Below are positions 1 through 9,809 of a stretch of 64,000 bases of DNA, piece by piece. Below the pieces are notes generated by a model. The model did no database searches, was not told the origin of the DNA, and worked only from the letters and a program-made list of their open reading frames with translations. How positions within the stretch are numbered: position 1 is the first letter of the stretch; each line of letters starts with the position of its first letter. A program made the position numbers and the translations under genes. The DNA lies in the NCBI RefSeq assembly GCF_001625085.1, contig NZ_BDAW01000002.1, positions 88,468-152,467 of the forward strand. The letters run 5' to 3'. The stretch comes from Nocardia acidivorans NBRC 108247. GTDB taxonomy: Bacteria > Actinomycetota > Actinomycetes > Mycobacteriales > Mycobacteriaceae.

Positions 1-809
1 ATGCGGTCCGCGGCGGTCGCCAGATCGGCGTCACCGAACACCACCACCGGGGCGTTGCCGCCGAGTTCCAGGTGCGCCCGCTTGACCTGCTCGGCCGCCG
101 CGGTCGCCACCGCGATACCCGCGCGCACCGAACCGGTGATGGCCACCATGTCCAGGCGCGGATGGCTCACCAGGGCCGCGCCGCTGGCCGCGGTCCCGAG
201 CACGACATTGAGCACGCCGTCGGGGAGGATGCCCCGTGTCAGCTCGGCGAGTACCAGGGTGCTGCCCGGGGTGGTGTCACTCGGCTTGAGCACCACGGTG
301 TTTCCGGTCGCCAGCGCCGGGCCGATCTTCCAGACGGCCATCATGAACGGGTAGTTCCAGGGGGTCACCTGGCCGATGACGCCGACCGGTTCGCGGCGGA
401 CGTACGAGGTGAAGCCCGCCATGTACTCGCCCGCGGACTTGCCCTCGAGCATGCGGGCGGCACCGGCGAAGAAGCGCAGATGATCGGCGCCGGCGGCCAC
501 CTCCTCGGCGGCGACCAGATGCTTGGGCTGGCCGGTGTCGCGGCACTGCGCCTCGACGATGGCGTCGGAGTTGGCCTCGATGGCATCTGCCAGCTTCAGC
601 AGCGCGGCCTGACGCTGACTCGGGGTGCTCGCCTTCCACGCCGGGAAGGCGCGGGCGGCGGCGGCCACGGCGGCTTCGATATCGGCCGGGCCGGAGATCG
701 GGCTGCGACCGGTCACCGATTCGTCCACCGGGCTGATCAGTTCGAACGACTCCGAGGCGGTCGCGGCTACGAACCGGCCGTCGATGTAGTTGCGAAGCAT
801 GTCAGTCAT
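1..809 (-). CDS. Aldehyde dehydrogenase, gamma-aminobutyraldehyde type (C-terminus beyond window)
   Basis: The frame reads MTDMLRNYIDGRFVA at its start and runs off the left edge after about 269 residues, so the catalytic Cys region is missing. Visible family motifs are the FPAW-x-STPSQR helix, VTPWNYPFMMAVWK (cofactor and oxyanion loop), LKPSDTTPGSTLVLAEL, the Rossmann GSVRAGIAVA segment and LELGGNAPVVVF with the general-base Glu. The motif set fits NAD-dependent oxidation of 4-aminobutanal to GABA in polyamine catabolism. Betaine-aldehyde dehydrogenases look very similar, so the substrate is inferred. It is divergent from a PucR-type regulator, a common actinobacterial arrangement for amine and GABA catabolism. 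Confidence 0.85.
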   Translation of the reverse strand, partial: MTDMLRNYIDGRFVAATASESFELISPVDESVTGRSPISGPADIEAAVAAAARAFPAWKASTPSQRQAALLKLADAIEANSDAIVEAQCRDTGQPKHLVAAEEVAAGADHLRFFAGAARMLEGKSAGEYMAGFTSYVRREPVGVIGQVTPWNYPFMMAVWKIGPALATGNTVVLKPSDTTPGSTLVLAELTRGILPDGVLNVVLGTAASGAALVSHPRLDMVAITGSVRAGIAVATAAAEQVKRAHLELGGNAPVVVFGDADLATAADR

Positions 810-855
810 GTGTGCCCGATCTCGTTGGTGGGGAGTGCTGTGCTGTTGCCAGCCA

Positions 856-873
856 GTGTGCTGTGCGACACAC
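856..873. promoter_or_regulatory. Inverted repeat in the divergent dehydrogenase/pucR promoter region
   Basis: GTGTG and CACAC arms flank an 8-nt centre in the 140-bp gap between the divergently transcribed dehydrogenase and PucR-type gene. A binding site for the adjacent regulator is a reasonable guess from position only. Arms this short occur by chance. Confidence 0.2.
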
Positions 874-949
874 CCCCGCGTCACCCGCCGGATCGGCGTG
901 CGGGCAGAATCAGGTTTCGACAATCTGTCCAGTTTGCTACGGGAGCGCT

Positions 950-2476
950 GTGAACGCGGGAATTCCGGTCCGATGGGTACTGTCCCAACCCGAGCTCGGG
1001 CTCGTGCTCAAAGGGGGCGGTAGCGGGCTGGGACGCACCATCACGCTCGCCCTGACCTCCGAGCTCACCGATGCCCAGCAGTGGCTCTCCGGCGGCGAGC
1101 TGGTGCTCACCACCGGAATGGGGTTGCCGCTCAGTCGCGCGGACCGACTGCGCTATCTCGAAGAGCTCGACCGGGCGGGGGTCGCCGGGGTCGGATTCGG
1201 GGTCGGGCTCTCGCACGAAACCGTGCCCGAGGATCTGGTCGAGACCGCCGATCGGCTCGGGCTGCCGCTGTTCGAGGTGCCGCTGCCGACACCCTTCGGC
1301 GCGATCACAAAGAAGGTCATGCAGCGGCTCGCCGAGCAGGAATACGAGAAGGTGCTGCGCGCCTCCCGCGCCCAGCCGCGCATGACCCGCGCGGCGATCC
1401 AGGGGCCGCGCGCGGTGATCAAGGAGCTGTCCGCCGCGCTGTCGGCCACCGTCCTGGTGGTCGGTGCGGACGGGGCGATCTCCGAGGCGCATCCGCGGCA
1501 GCCCGCGGCCGAGATATTCGAGCGGATCGGCGAATTCCTCTCCACTCGAAGCGATGGAGCCGGTAGCGGGGTCATTCAGCTGCCATCAGGGCAATACATT
1601 GTGCTGCAAGCCATTACAGCCGGACAGACCGTGCACGGGCATCTCGCCGTCGTCACCGCCACCGCGCTCAGCTCGGTCGATCAGGTGCTGCTGGGTCATG
1701 CCAGCTCCCTGCTCGCCCTCGATTTCGAGAAGCCCGCGCGATTGCGAATCGCGCAGAACCGGTTGAACTCCCAGGCCATGGTGATGCTGCTGGATGAACC
1801 GGGCGACCCGGACATCATGTGGCAGCACCTGGCCACGGCCGCCGATCGCACCGGGCGGATTCGCGCGCTGGTGCTCTGGTGTACCAACCCCGCCGATGCC
1901 AGTCGGGCATTGGAAAGCGTTGACACCCAGCTGCATCCGATGAATCGGCAGCTCTTCGCGCATCTGGCGGGGAACCGGGCCGCCATCCTGCTGCCGGGCT
2001 CGGACACCGAGGAGACCGCCGAACAACTCCTGGCCGGAATACCCGCCGAAGTACGCGCGACCATTCGCGCCGGACTCAGCGCCCCACATCCGCTGCGCCG
2101 CTTCAATTCCGCCATGGAACATGCCGAATTGGCCTCCTCCGCGGCGCTGCCCGGTGCGCGCCCGCTCGAACTGGCCGCTCTCGCGGGACATGCCCTGCTG
2201 GCCTTCCCCGAAGCCCGGCGCGTACTCAGCGCGGTCTCCGAGGCCATGCTGCAACCGCTGGTCGACTACGACGAGCGCCACGGCACCGACCTGATCGCCT
2301 CACTGCGCGCCTACCTCGAAGCGCACGGCCAATGGGAAACCGCCGCAACGGCTCTCGGCGTCCATCGGCATACGCTGCGCAGTCGAATCGCCAAGATCGA
2401 ATCCGTCCTGGGCGTGCAATTGGACCAAGCGCTGGTGCGCGCGGAACTCCTGCTGGCCGTAATCGCCCGTCGCTGA
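950..2476 (+). CDS. PucR-family transcriptional regulator
   Basis: About 508 residues from a GTG preceded by GGGAGC. The frame is open further upstream, but homology starts with IPVRWVLSQPELGLVLKGG, the typical opening of the N-terminal PucR ligand domain (to about residue 125). A GGDEF-like middle region follows. The C-terminus (LRAYLEAHGQWETAATALGV then HRHTLRSRIAKIE) is the PucR helix-turn-helix. Members regulate purine, amine or GABA catabolism. Divergent pairing with an aminobutyraldehyde-type dehydrogenase suggests local control of that pathway, which is an inference from neighbourhood. Confidence 0.88.
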   Translation: MNAGIPVRWVLSQPELGLVLKGGGSGLGRTITLALTSELTDAQQWLSGGELVLTTGMGLPLSRADRLRYLEELDRAGVAGVGFGVGLSHETVPEDLVETADRLGLPLFEVPLPTPFGAITKKVMQRLAEQEYEKVLRASRAQPRMTRAAIQGPRAVIKELSAALSATVLVVGADGAISEAHPRQPAAEIFERIGEFLSTRSDGAGSGVIQLPSGQYIVLQAITAGQTVHGHLAVVTATALSSVDQVLLGHASSLLALDFEKPARLRIAQNRLNSQAMVMLLDEPGDPDIMWQHLATAADRTGRIRALVLWCTNPADASRALESVDTQLHPMNRQLFAHLAGNRAAILLPGSDTEETAEQLLAGIPAEVRATIRAGLSAPHPLRRFNSAMEHAELASSAALPGARPLELAALAGHALLAFPEARRVLSAVSEAMLQPLVDYDERHGTDLIASLRAYLEAHGQWETAATALGVHRHTLRSRIAKIESVLGVQLDQALVRAELLLAVIARR

Positions 2477-2529
2477 CCCTTTCACGGGGCTGCTTCCGGG
2501 CGGACAGGCAGCCCGCGTCATCGGGTCAG

Positions 2530-5500
2530 TCAGAGGTGTTCGGTGGGGAGGGCGGCGGTGGCCAGTTCGGCGTTGACTACGCAGAGGCGGGCGATGTCGA
2601 CTGTGCCCGAGCGGCGTAGGCGGGCGACCAGCTCGACCAGGCGCAGGGCGGCGGGGGTGGATTTCCAATCGGTCACGTGGTCGCGGGCCGCATCGCCGGG
2701 TGCGGCGTCGGTCAGGACCGCGGCCACCAGTGTGTGCCAACGGGATTGGAGTTCGTCGGCCAGGACCGCGGCGGCCAGAGTTTCCCAGTGGTCGGAGGTG
2801 CGGGTGGTGGCGAAGGTGGTCGCCAGCCAATCCAGGCCGATCAATTCGCCGAGTTCGCGGTAGGTCTGGGCGACCAGGGCCACCGGGAGATCGGTGCGGC
2901 GGGCGGTATCGCTCAGGGGCAGGGCCTGGGAGAGCAGGCGCAGGTTCGCCAGGTCACGGCCGGAGTGACCGCCCGGGCGGGGCAGGACCGCGATCAACTC
3001 GGCGACAAGTGCTGCGTGCCGGTCGATCTCGGCGGACCAGGAATCCGCGGCGCGATGCGTGAGCAGCCAGGCTGTCGCCTGTTCGACCGCATCCTGGATG
3101 CCCTTGAGGACGCCCATGCGGACCTGGGGGGAGACGCCCGGCATCGCCAGGGCCTCACGCCACCAGCGGTCGACGTCCAGCACCTCGTCGACGACCGTGC
3201 AGGCCAGCACGATCTGCGGGGTGCCCGCGCCGAGGCGCTCCTCCAAGCGGTGGATCATGCCGGGGCCGACCCGGTTGATCACCTGATTCGCCGCCGCCAC
3301 CGCGACGATTTCGCGGGCCACCGGATGCTCGTGCAGCAGGCGATCACCCAGCAGGGTGCGGATCTTCTCGGGGAAGTAGCCCGCCAAAGTTCCGGCGACG
3401 ACCGGGTCGGTCAGGGCGTCCGAGGCCAGAAGTTCCTCGCGGACGAGGTTTTTGGCGGTTGCCAGCAGGACGGCGATCTCCGGTCGCACCAGGCCCTTGC
3501 CCGCGCGGCGGCGGGCGGTCAGTTCCGCCGTGGTGGGCAGGAACTCCAGGGCGCGGTCGAGATCGGTTGCCTGCTCCAGGTTTTCGATCAGGCGGCCGTG
3601 CCTGTCGATCAGGAACGGGGCGTGCGCCTCGGCCAGGCTGATGGCCAGCGCCTGGCGATCGCAGTCCGCGAGCACGGCCCGCGCCACCGCGTCGGCATTG
3701 GCGGCCAGCAGTCTATTGCGCTCGGCGACCGTCGAAAGACCTTCCGCCACCGCGGTATCCAGGGCGATCTTGAGATTCACCTCGCGGTCGGAGGTGGCTA
3801 CACCCGCGGCATTGTCGATGAAATCGGCGTTCACCTTGCCGCCCGCCACCGCGAATTCGATACGCGCCTGCTGGGTCAGGCCCAGATTGCCGCCCTCGCC
3901 GACGACTCGGCAGCGCAGTCGGTCGGCGGTGATGCGCACCTCGTCATTGGACGGGTCCGCGACCTCGGCGTCGAGTTCGGCCCGGGCTCGGACGTAGGTG
4001 CCGATACCGCCGTTGAAGAGCAGGTCGACCTCGGCGCTCAGCATGGCCCGAATCAGTTCGGGGGCAGGCAGTTCGGTCGCGGTGACGCCCAGGCGCGCAC
4101 GCACCTGCGGGGACAGCGGCACCGACTTCGCGGTGCGCGGCCAGACGCCGCCGCCCTCGGAGATGAGGGCGCGATCGTAATCGGCCCAGCTGCTGCGCTC
4201 CAGCGCGGCCAGGCGGGTGCGCTCCCTGTATGACACGACCGGGTCCGGATCGGGATCCAGGAAGATGTGCCGGTGGTCGAAGGCGGCGACCAGGCGGATG
4301 CACTCGGTCTCCAACATGCCATTGCCGAAGACATCGCCGGACATATCGCCGATACCGGAGACCGTGAACGGCTGCACCTCCGGATCGATGCCGAGTTCGG
4401 CGAAGTGCTGGCGAATCGAACGCCAGGCGCCGCGTGCGGTAATGCCGAGCGCCTTGTGGTCGTAGCCGGTCGAACCACCCGAGGCGAACGCGTCACCCAG
4501 CCAGAAACCGCGTGCCACCGCAATGGAATTCGCCAGATCGGAGAAGCGCGCGGTGCCCTTGTCCGCGGCCACCACCAGATAGGAATCCGGATCGTCGTAG
4601 ACCACGGTGCGCGGCGGGGATGTGATGACACCCTCGACGATATTGTCGGTGACATCGAGCAGACCGCCGATGAACGCGGCGTAGGCGTACTCCACCGAGG
4701 CCGGATCGGTGACGCCACCGCGCACCACGAACGCGCCCTTCGCGCCCATGGGGACGATGACCGAGTTCTTCACCGTCTGGGTCTTCATCAGGCCCAGCAC
4801 CTCGGTGCGGAAATCATCCACGCGATCGGACCAGCGCAGACCGCCGCGGGCGATCACACCGCTGCGGACATGGCTGCCCTCGACGCGGGTGGAGTGTACG
4901 AAGATCTCGCGATACGGGGTGATCGGGGACGACAGCGACAGTCGTGCCGGATCGATTTTGAACGCGGCGACCGCGCGGCTCGGTTGAAACCAGTTGGTGC
5001 GCAACACCGCCGCGCAGAAGGTGTACAGGCCGCGCAGCAACTGATCCTCGGGCAGCGTGGTCGCGGCCTCCAGACGGTGACGGACCTCGGCGTCGGCGGC
5101 ATCGACCAGTGCGGTGCGATCGGTATGCGCCGGATCGAAGCGGGCATGGAACAGCGCCACGAACGCGCGCACGAAATCCGAATGCGCGGTGAGGATTTCG
5201 GCGATCGTCGGACCGCCCAGGCGCAGCCCCGCCTGCCGCAGATAGCGGCAGGCCGCGCGCACCAGCACCACATCGCGCCACGGCAGTGCGGCCGAGGCGG
5301 TCAAACCGGTGAATCCGTCGATCTCGAACTCGCCCTCGGCGGCGGCCGCGAAAGCCTCCGCCAGCAGTCGCGCCATCGGCTCGGTGAGCTCGAAAGCGGT
5401 GGGGCGGAACGTGAATCGGTGTTCGGTATGCACGCCATCGGTATCCACCTCATGGGTGGTGACGTGTAGACCCAGTGCGGAAAAGATCTCGATCAGCTCG

Positions 5501-5631
5501 GTCAGCGACGCCGTGGCGCCCTGCCAGACCAGCCTTGCGCCGGGCGGCTGCGAACCAGGATCGAATTCGAGCCGCGGCGCGGCCTCCATCCGATCCTCGT
5601 CCAGCATGCCGACGGCTGCTCCGAGATGCAT
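2530..5631 (-). CDS. gdh: NAD-dependent glutamate dehydrogenase, large-type, short form
   Basis: About 1033 residues. It oxidises glutamate to 2-oxoglutarate and ammonia with NAD. The core carries GGLRWSDR, KTQTVKNS, VPMGAKGAFVVRGG with the catalytic lysine, and the nucleotide-binding GIGDMSGDVFGNGML, as in the Bac_GDH family. Mycobacterial members are about 1600 residues; here the N-terminal ~550-600 residues are absent. An ATG 9 nt downstream of AGGGAG is preferred over a TTG three codons earlier. Only about 140 bp separate it from the upstream espI-like gene, so no detached N-terminal fragment exists. It is either a ~115-kDa variant of the family or an old truncation; the intact core argues for function. 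Confidence 0.87.
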   Translation of the reverse strand: MHLGAAVGMLDEDRMEAAPRLEFDPGSQPPGARLVWQGATASLTELIEIFSALGLHVTTHEVDTDGVHTEHRFTFRPTAFELTEPMARLLAEAFAAAAEGEFEIDGFTGLTASAALPWRDVVLVRAACRYLRQAGLRLGGPTIAEILTAHSDFVRAFVALFHARFDPAHTDRTALVDAADAEVRHRLEAATTLPEDQLLRGLYTFCAAVLRTNWFQPSRAVAAFKIDPARLSLSSPITPYREIFVHSTRVEGSHVRSGVIARGGLRWSDRVDDFRTEVLGLMKTQTVKNSVIVPMGAKGAFVVRGGVTDPASVEYAYAAFIGGLLDVTDNIVEGVITSPPRTVVYDDPDSYLVVAADKGTARFSDLANSIAVARGFWLGDAFASGGSTGYDHKALGITARGAWRSIRQHFAELGIDPEVQPFTVSGIGDMSGDVFGNGMLETECIRLVAAFDHRHIFLDPDPDPVVSYRERTRLAALERSSWADYDRALISEGGGVWPRTAKSVPLSPQVRARLGVTATELPAPELIRAMLSAEVDLLFNGGIGTYVRARAELDAEVADPSNDEVRITADRLRCRVVGEGGNLGLTQQARIEFAVAGGKVNADFIDNAAGVATSDREVNLKIALDTAVAEGLSTVAERNRLLAANADAVARAVLADCDRQALAISLAEAHAPFLIDRHGRLIENLEQATDLDRALEFLPTTAELTARRRAGKGLVRPEIAVLLATAKNLVREELLASDALTDPVVAGTLAGYFPEKIRTLLGDRLLHEHPVAREIVAVAAANQVINRVGPGMIHRLEERLGAGTPQIVLACTVVDEVLDVDRWWREALAMPGVSPQVRMGVLKGIQDAVEQATAWLLTHRAADSWSAEIDRHAALVAELIAVLPRPGGHSGRDLANLRLLSQALPLSDTARRTDLPVALVAQTYRELGELIGLDWLATTFATTRTSDHWETLAAAVLADELQSRWHTLVAAVLTDAAPGDAARDHVTDWKSTPAALRLVELVARLRRSGTVDIARLCVVNAELATAALPTEHL

Positions 5632-5774
5632 CTGACTCAACTCCCTGCGCGTGACCTTATGGTGTCGCAGTTAATCTGCCGCAAAGAGACGCAGGACACA
5701 GTGGACAAACCGGTGCAGCGCGCGGTGCGCGCCGCGCCGTTTCGTCCATGCGCGGGCCGGGACCAGGGCGGACC

Positions 5775-8700
5775 TCAGCCGCGATAGCGGCGGTGATCGG
5801 TGGCGAAATCGTCGGCCACCGTGGCGGCCAACTCGACGTACGCGCGCTTGGTGTCCTTCTGCAGGCGGGTCAGATCGATCTCCGCGCCCTCGCCGAGATG
5901 CGAGTCGTACGGGATGATGTGCACCGCGCGGCACCGCGACAGGAAGTAGTCGCGGAGCTGATTGATGCCGACCGTCGCCGCGCCCGGGCGGGGCAGGTTG
6001 ATCACCACGACCGCATTGCGGACCAGGTGGTCGTGCCCGTGCAGGGACAGCCAATCCAGGGTGGCGGCGGCGCTGCGCGCGCCGTCGATCGCCGAGGACG
6101 AGATCAGCACCAGCGAGTGCGCGAGATCCAGTACGCCCGCCATGGCCGAATGCATCAGTCCCGTACCGCAATCGGTCAGGATGATGTTGTAGAAGCGCTG
6201 CAGAATGCGCGCCACGCTGCGGTACTCGTCCTCGCTGAACGCCTCCGACGCCGCCGGATCGCGTTCGCTCGCAAGCACTTCCAGGCGGCTACCGGCCTGA
6301 GAGGTATGCCTGCGCACATCCGAATACCGCTGAATGCCCGGGTCCAGCAGCAGATCCCGCACCGTCGAGCGCGTCTGCAACGGCACCCGCTGCGAGAGCG
6401 TCCCGAAATCCGGATTCGCGTCCACCGCGATCACCCGGTCCCCGCGAATCGACGAGAAGATCGACCCCAACCCCATGGTGGTCGTGGTCTTGCCCACCCC
6501 GCCCTTCAACGACAACACCGCGATCCGGTAATCCCCGCGCACCGGCTGCCGAATTCGAGCCACCAACTCCTGCAGCCGCCGCTCCTCAGCCGACAACCCC
6601 GGATTGATGGCCCCACCCGATACATGGTGCACAGCCCGCCGCCACCCCGACCCCGGCGCCTTCTTGGCCCGCCGCAACGGCACATCATCCAACGACGGCA
6701 AAGGCTGCCCCTGCCGCCCCACCCCGAACTGCAAAGGCGCGGAAGGCGGCACATACCCACCCGGCTGCCCATACCCGCCAGCCTGCTGCCCCGGCGAATA
6801 AGCCTGCTGCCCATCGCCATAATGACCAGCCTGCTGCCCCGGCCCGTAAGGTCCAGCCTGCTGCCCCGCCCCGGACAGACCGGGCTGGCTCCCGCCGTAG
6901 GGAGCGGGCTGCTGTCCCTCAACATATGGGGCGGGCCGCTGTCCCTCAACGAACGGAGCGGGCCGCTGTCCCTCGCCGTTCGCACCGAGCTGGCCTTGCC
7001 CATACCCGCCAGGGTGCTGTCCCTGGCCGTCTACGCCAGGCCGCAGACCCTGTCCGGGGCCATCCGCGTATCCGTAGCCGCTCGTCGTCGGCTGCCCATA
7101 TCCACCAGGCTGGTGCGACTGTCGTCCGTCGGCGACACCTGGCGATACACCTGAATCAGGCTGCATCGCAACGGGATCCGGCTGACCGAGGGTACGAGAA
7201 TCGCCACCGGCCTTCCCGGCTCCCGGTGCGCCCCACGTCGCCTGCCCCGGTGCGTCACCGGATGCGTCGCGATTCACGCCCGGAGGCTGATCGGCAACCG
7301 ACTCCGGCCCGCCATTGCTGGTCGCGACGGCAGGTGAACCGCCCTCCCCGTTCCGCCCCGCGGCTCCACCCGAATTCGCTGCGTCACCGCCATTTTCGCC
7401 CAGCGCGGGGTGCTGCCAAGTATTCGGCCCCGACATGAGCGGATTGGGAGCCCAGTTGGTCCCCGGCACCCGTGTGGAGCCCAACGGCGATCGAGTCGCT
7501 CCGCCCTGCGGGGGCGCACCCGAATCACCTTGATGCGGCGCGGTCCGGGCGCCCTGCGGCGGGGTGCCGGGGGTGCCTTGGGCCGGAGCACTGGGGGCGG
7601 CGTCCTGTGGTGCGGCGGGCGAACCTTGGCGGGGTGCATATGGACTTTGGTTCCATGCGGCCATTCCCGGTCCGCCGGGTGCGGTGATCGGGAAGCTGCC
7701 GGTGTGCGCGCCCTGATGTCCGGGGCCGTGGGGGCCGGTTGCGCCGCCATGGGGTGCGGAAGGTTGGCCTGCCGGGCTGGATCCCTGTGGGCTGGGCGCG
7801 GTTCCGTGCGGGGCGGTGCCCTGGGGAGCGGGCGCGGCGGGGCTTTGTGTCGGCGGCGCCGGCCGCTGTCGCCCATCGCTCGGCGGCGCGGCGGGGGTTG
7901 AGCCCTGGCCACCGCGCGGGCCGTAGGGGCTGGACTGGGAATTGCCCTGTTCTGGAACAGGTCCCGGTCGCTGCGGCAGCGGTACGTCGATTGCCCGGTG
8001 CCGTCCGGTATTGGTTCCCAGCCCGCTGTCCACGGGCAATTCCCCGGTGGTACCCGCCGAGTCCGGTTGTGCGGCCGCGCTACTCGATGAGCTGGACTGT
8101 GCGGCTGCGTTGCTCGCCGGAGCGGGCGGAACGTCGGCCACGGAGCCGAGGCTCGGATCGGGCAGACCGCCCGGTGCGGCATTTCGGCCGGTGCCCGGCC
8201 CCGCCGCCGCTCCTTCAGCGGTGAAGGAGCTTTCAGCCGTCGCGGGCGAAAGGGGCACGCGGACAGTCATCTCGGCGGATGCGGCCGGAACATCGGATCC
8301 AGCCTCGGCTCGGGTCTTCGAGTCGTCCTGCGGCGCGGGTGCGCTCGCCGAAGATCCGCGCGGCGGCGCGAGAATGTCGTCCACAGTTGTTCCCGGCAGC
8401 GGGAACTCCGGAGGCACCGCGCCACCCGGACCGAGATCGGCCTTGTTCCCCGTGGTCGCCGCCCCGTGTGACGGAGACGGCGGCAGGTCGGGCACACCGG
8501 GCGGTGGCGTCACCGAACCGGCGGCACCCGCACCGTTCTTCGCGACCTCTCCGGGCGCATCGGGAAGCGCCGGTCGCCGACCGGACTGTGATGAACCCTG
8601 CTGCGGTGCAAGAGGATCCGACTGCTCACCGCCCACAGCGGCATTCGGTGTCCCGGCGCTATTCGGCGACGGCGGCAGCGGCGAGTGCAGACGAGGGTCC

Positions 8701-9809
8701 GCGACCTGTCCCGGTCCGCCCTGCCCCGGAGCGTCCGGCAGTTGCGGCCGCGATTGAGAAGGCACGCCAGATGTGCTCTGCGCCGCGGACTCCGGGAGTG
8801 GCCGCTGCGCAACGGGATCCGGCTGAACCGCAGACGACGGCGATTCCGGGATATACGGCTTCGGCGGGGCACCAACGCTCGCTGCGGGAGCGGACGCCGC
8901 GCTATAACGCGTCGTCGCGTCCTGGCCCGGTGCGGCGGGGTTCGGCTGTGGCGGGCCGGGAATGGATGGGATGCCGGGTTGGGTGCCTTCCGGCCGCGTC
9001 TCCTGCCGCGTGGGCGGCAGCTGCGGTGGTACGCCGTACCGCGTCGTCGCGTCTTGGCTCTGCGCGGCGGGGGTCGGTTGCGGCGCATCGGGAATGACGG
9101 GGGCGCCGGTCGGGGGCGTGAAGGAGCCCGAAGTCGGTCCCTGCGTACGAGTGCCCGGCTGCGGGCCAACCGGCTGCGCGCCTTGCGGCCGTGCGCCCTG
9201 TGTCGGGGCATCGGGGAGCGGGGTGTGTGGGGCCGGGGGGAGCGGGGTGGAGGGGCGGGGCTGGCCGAAGGACGGCGCGGGGGTGCCACGGTGTGCGTCC
9301 GGGGCGGGCGGGGTGGTGAAACGTGCTGCGGCGGAGGGCGGTTCGCTGCTCGGGTCGTGGGCCGAGCGCGAGGGCACGTCGTTGGCCGGGCCGCCGGTGG
9401 GCGCGGGGGACCGCGGAATTCGAGGTGCGGCGGTGGTCGAGTGCGGACCCTGCTGAACCTCGGGGCCGGATGGCGCTCGCCGCGCATCGGAGGTCGAAGG
9501 AGCTCGCCGCGCATCGGGTAGCGGGGTGCTTTGGGGGCGGCGGGTTTCGGTGGGGAGTTCGGGGGTGATGGGGGGTGCGGGGAGGTCACCGGAGGTGGAC
9601 CAGGGTTGGCGGGTGGGGGTGGGGTCCTGGTCGGGGGTGGCGTCTTTGCGGGATTTGCGGCGGCCGAAGAGGCGGCGCGGGGACTTTTCCTCGGGGATGA
9701 GGTCGTCGTGGGGGAGGTTCTCGACGGGGGCTTCGTAGCCGGATTGGGAGACGTCGCTCTCGGAGAGCCAGGGCGGGAGCATGGGGAGGCCGTCGTTGTT
9801 GCGGCTCAC
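5775..9809 (-). CDS. EspI-like T7SS-associated P-loop ATPase with very long Pro/Gln/Gly-rich N-terminus
   Basis: 1344 residues from a GTG after a GGGGG-type ribosome site. The last ~270 residues form a MinD/ParA-like ATPase: Walker A LSLKGGVGKTTTT (about residue 1100), VIAVDANPDFGTL, and IILTDCGTGLMHSAMAG as the Walker-B-like strand. This matches the C-terminal ATPase of mycobacterial EspI (Rv3876). Residues ~50-1030 are low-complexity Pro, Ala, Gly and Gln, with a basic RRLFGRRKSRKD patch near residue 50. EspI normally sits inside ESX-1; here it lies about 14 kb from the ESX genes behind the ribosomal operon. It probably acts at the inner face of the membrane in secretion or its regulation (inferred). 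Confidence 0.85.
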   Translation of the reverse strand: MSRNNDGLPMLPPWLSESDVSQSGYEAPVENLPHDDLIPEEKSPRRLFGRRKSRKDATPDQDPTPTRQPWSTSGDLPAPPITPELPTETRRPQSTPLPDARRAPSTSDARRAPSGPEVQQGPHSTTAAPRIPRSPAPTGGPANDVPSRSAHDPSSEPPSAAARFTTPPAPDAHRGTPAPSFGQPRPSTPLPPAPHTPLPDAPTQGARPQGAQPVGPQPGTRTQGPTSGSFTPPTGAPVIPDAPQPTPAAQSQDATTRYGVPPQLPPTRQETRPEGTQPGIPSIPGPPQPNPAAPGQDATTRYSAASAPAASVGAPPKPYIPESPSSAVQPDPVAQRPLPESAAQSTSGVPSQSRPQLPDAPGQGGPGQVADPRLHSPLPPSPNSAGTPNAAVGGEQSDPLAPQQGSSQSGRRPALPDAPGEVAKNGAGAAGSVTPPPGVPDLPPSPSHGAATTGNKADLGPGGAVPPEFPLPGTTVDDILAPPRGSSASAPAPQDDSKTRAEAGSDVPAASAEMTVRVPLSPATAESSFTAEGAAAGPGTGRNAAPGGLPDPSLGSVADVPPAPASNAAAQSSSSSSAAAQPDSAGTTGELPVDSGLGTNTGRHRAIDVPLPQRPGPVPEQGNSQSSPYGPRGGQGSTPAAPPSDGRQRPAPPTQSPAAPAPQGTAPHGTAPSPQGSSPAGQPSAPHGGATGPHGPGHQGAHTGSFPITAPGGPGMAAWNQSPYAPRQGSPAAPQDAAPSAPAQGTPGTPPQGARTAPHQGDSGAPPQGGATRSPLGSTRVPGTNWAPNPLMSGPNTWQHPALGENGGDAANSGGAAGRNGEGGSPAVATSNGGPESVADQPPGVNRDASGDAPGQATWGAPGAGKAGGDSRTLGQPDPVAMQPDSGVSPGVADGRQSHQPGGYGQPTTSGYGYADGPGQGLRPGVDGQGQHPGGYGQGQLGANGEGQRPAPFVEGQRPAPYVEGQQPAPYGGSQPGLSGAGQQAGPYGPGQQAGHYGDGQQAYSPGQQAGGYGQPGGYVPPSAPLQFGVGRQGQPLPSLDDVPLRRAKKAPGSGWRRAVHHVSGGAINPGLSAEERRLQELVARIRQPVRGDYRIAVLSLKGGVGKTTTTMGLGSIFSSIRGDRVIAVDANPDFGTLSQRVPLQTRSTVRDLLLDPGIQRYSDVRRHTSQAGSRLEVLASERDPAASEAFSEDEYRSVARILQRFYNIILTDCGTGLMHSAMAGVLDLAHSLVLISSSAIDGARSAAATLDWLSLHGHDHLVRNAVVVINLPRPGAATVGINQLRDYFLSRCRAVHIIPYDSHLGEGAEIDLTRLQKDTKRAYVELAATVADDFATDHRRYRG
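6907..6987. repeat. 27-bp tandem repeat inside the espI-like gene
   Basis: Three consecutive 27-bp units encode the nonapeptide series PAPFVEGQR / PAPYVEGQQ / PAPYGGSQP on the minus strand. They are followed by looser GPGQQAG-type repeats. The array lies in the low-complexity N-terminal region just before the ATPase domain, a likely site of length variation between strains. Confidence 0.7.

Noticed and set aside
2677..4233. Long plus-strand frame opposite the glutamate dehydrogenase gene
   Set aside because: Shadow of the GDH gene, whose catalytic motifs lie in exactly this stretch on the minus strand.
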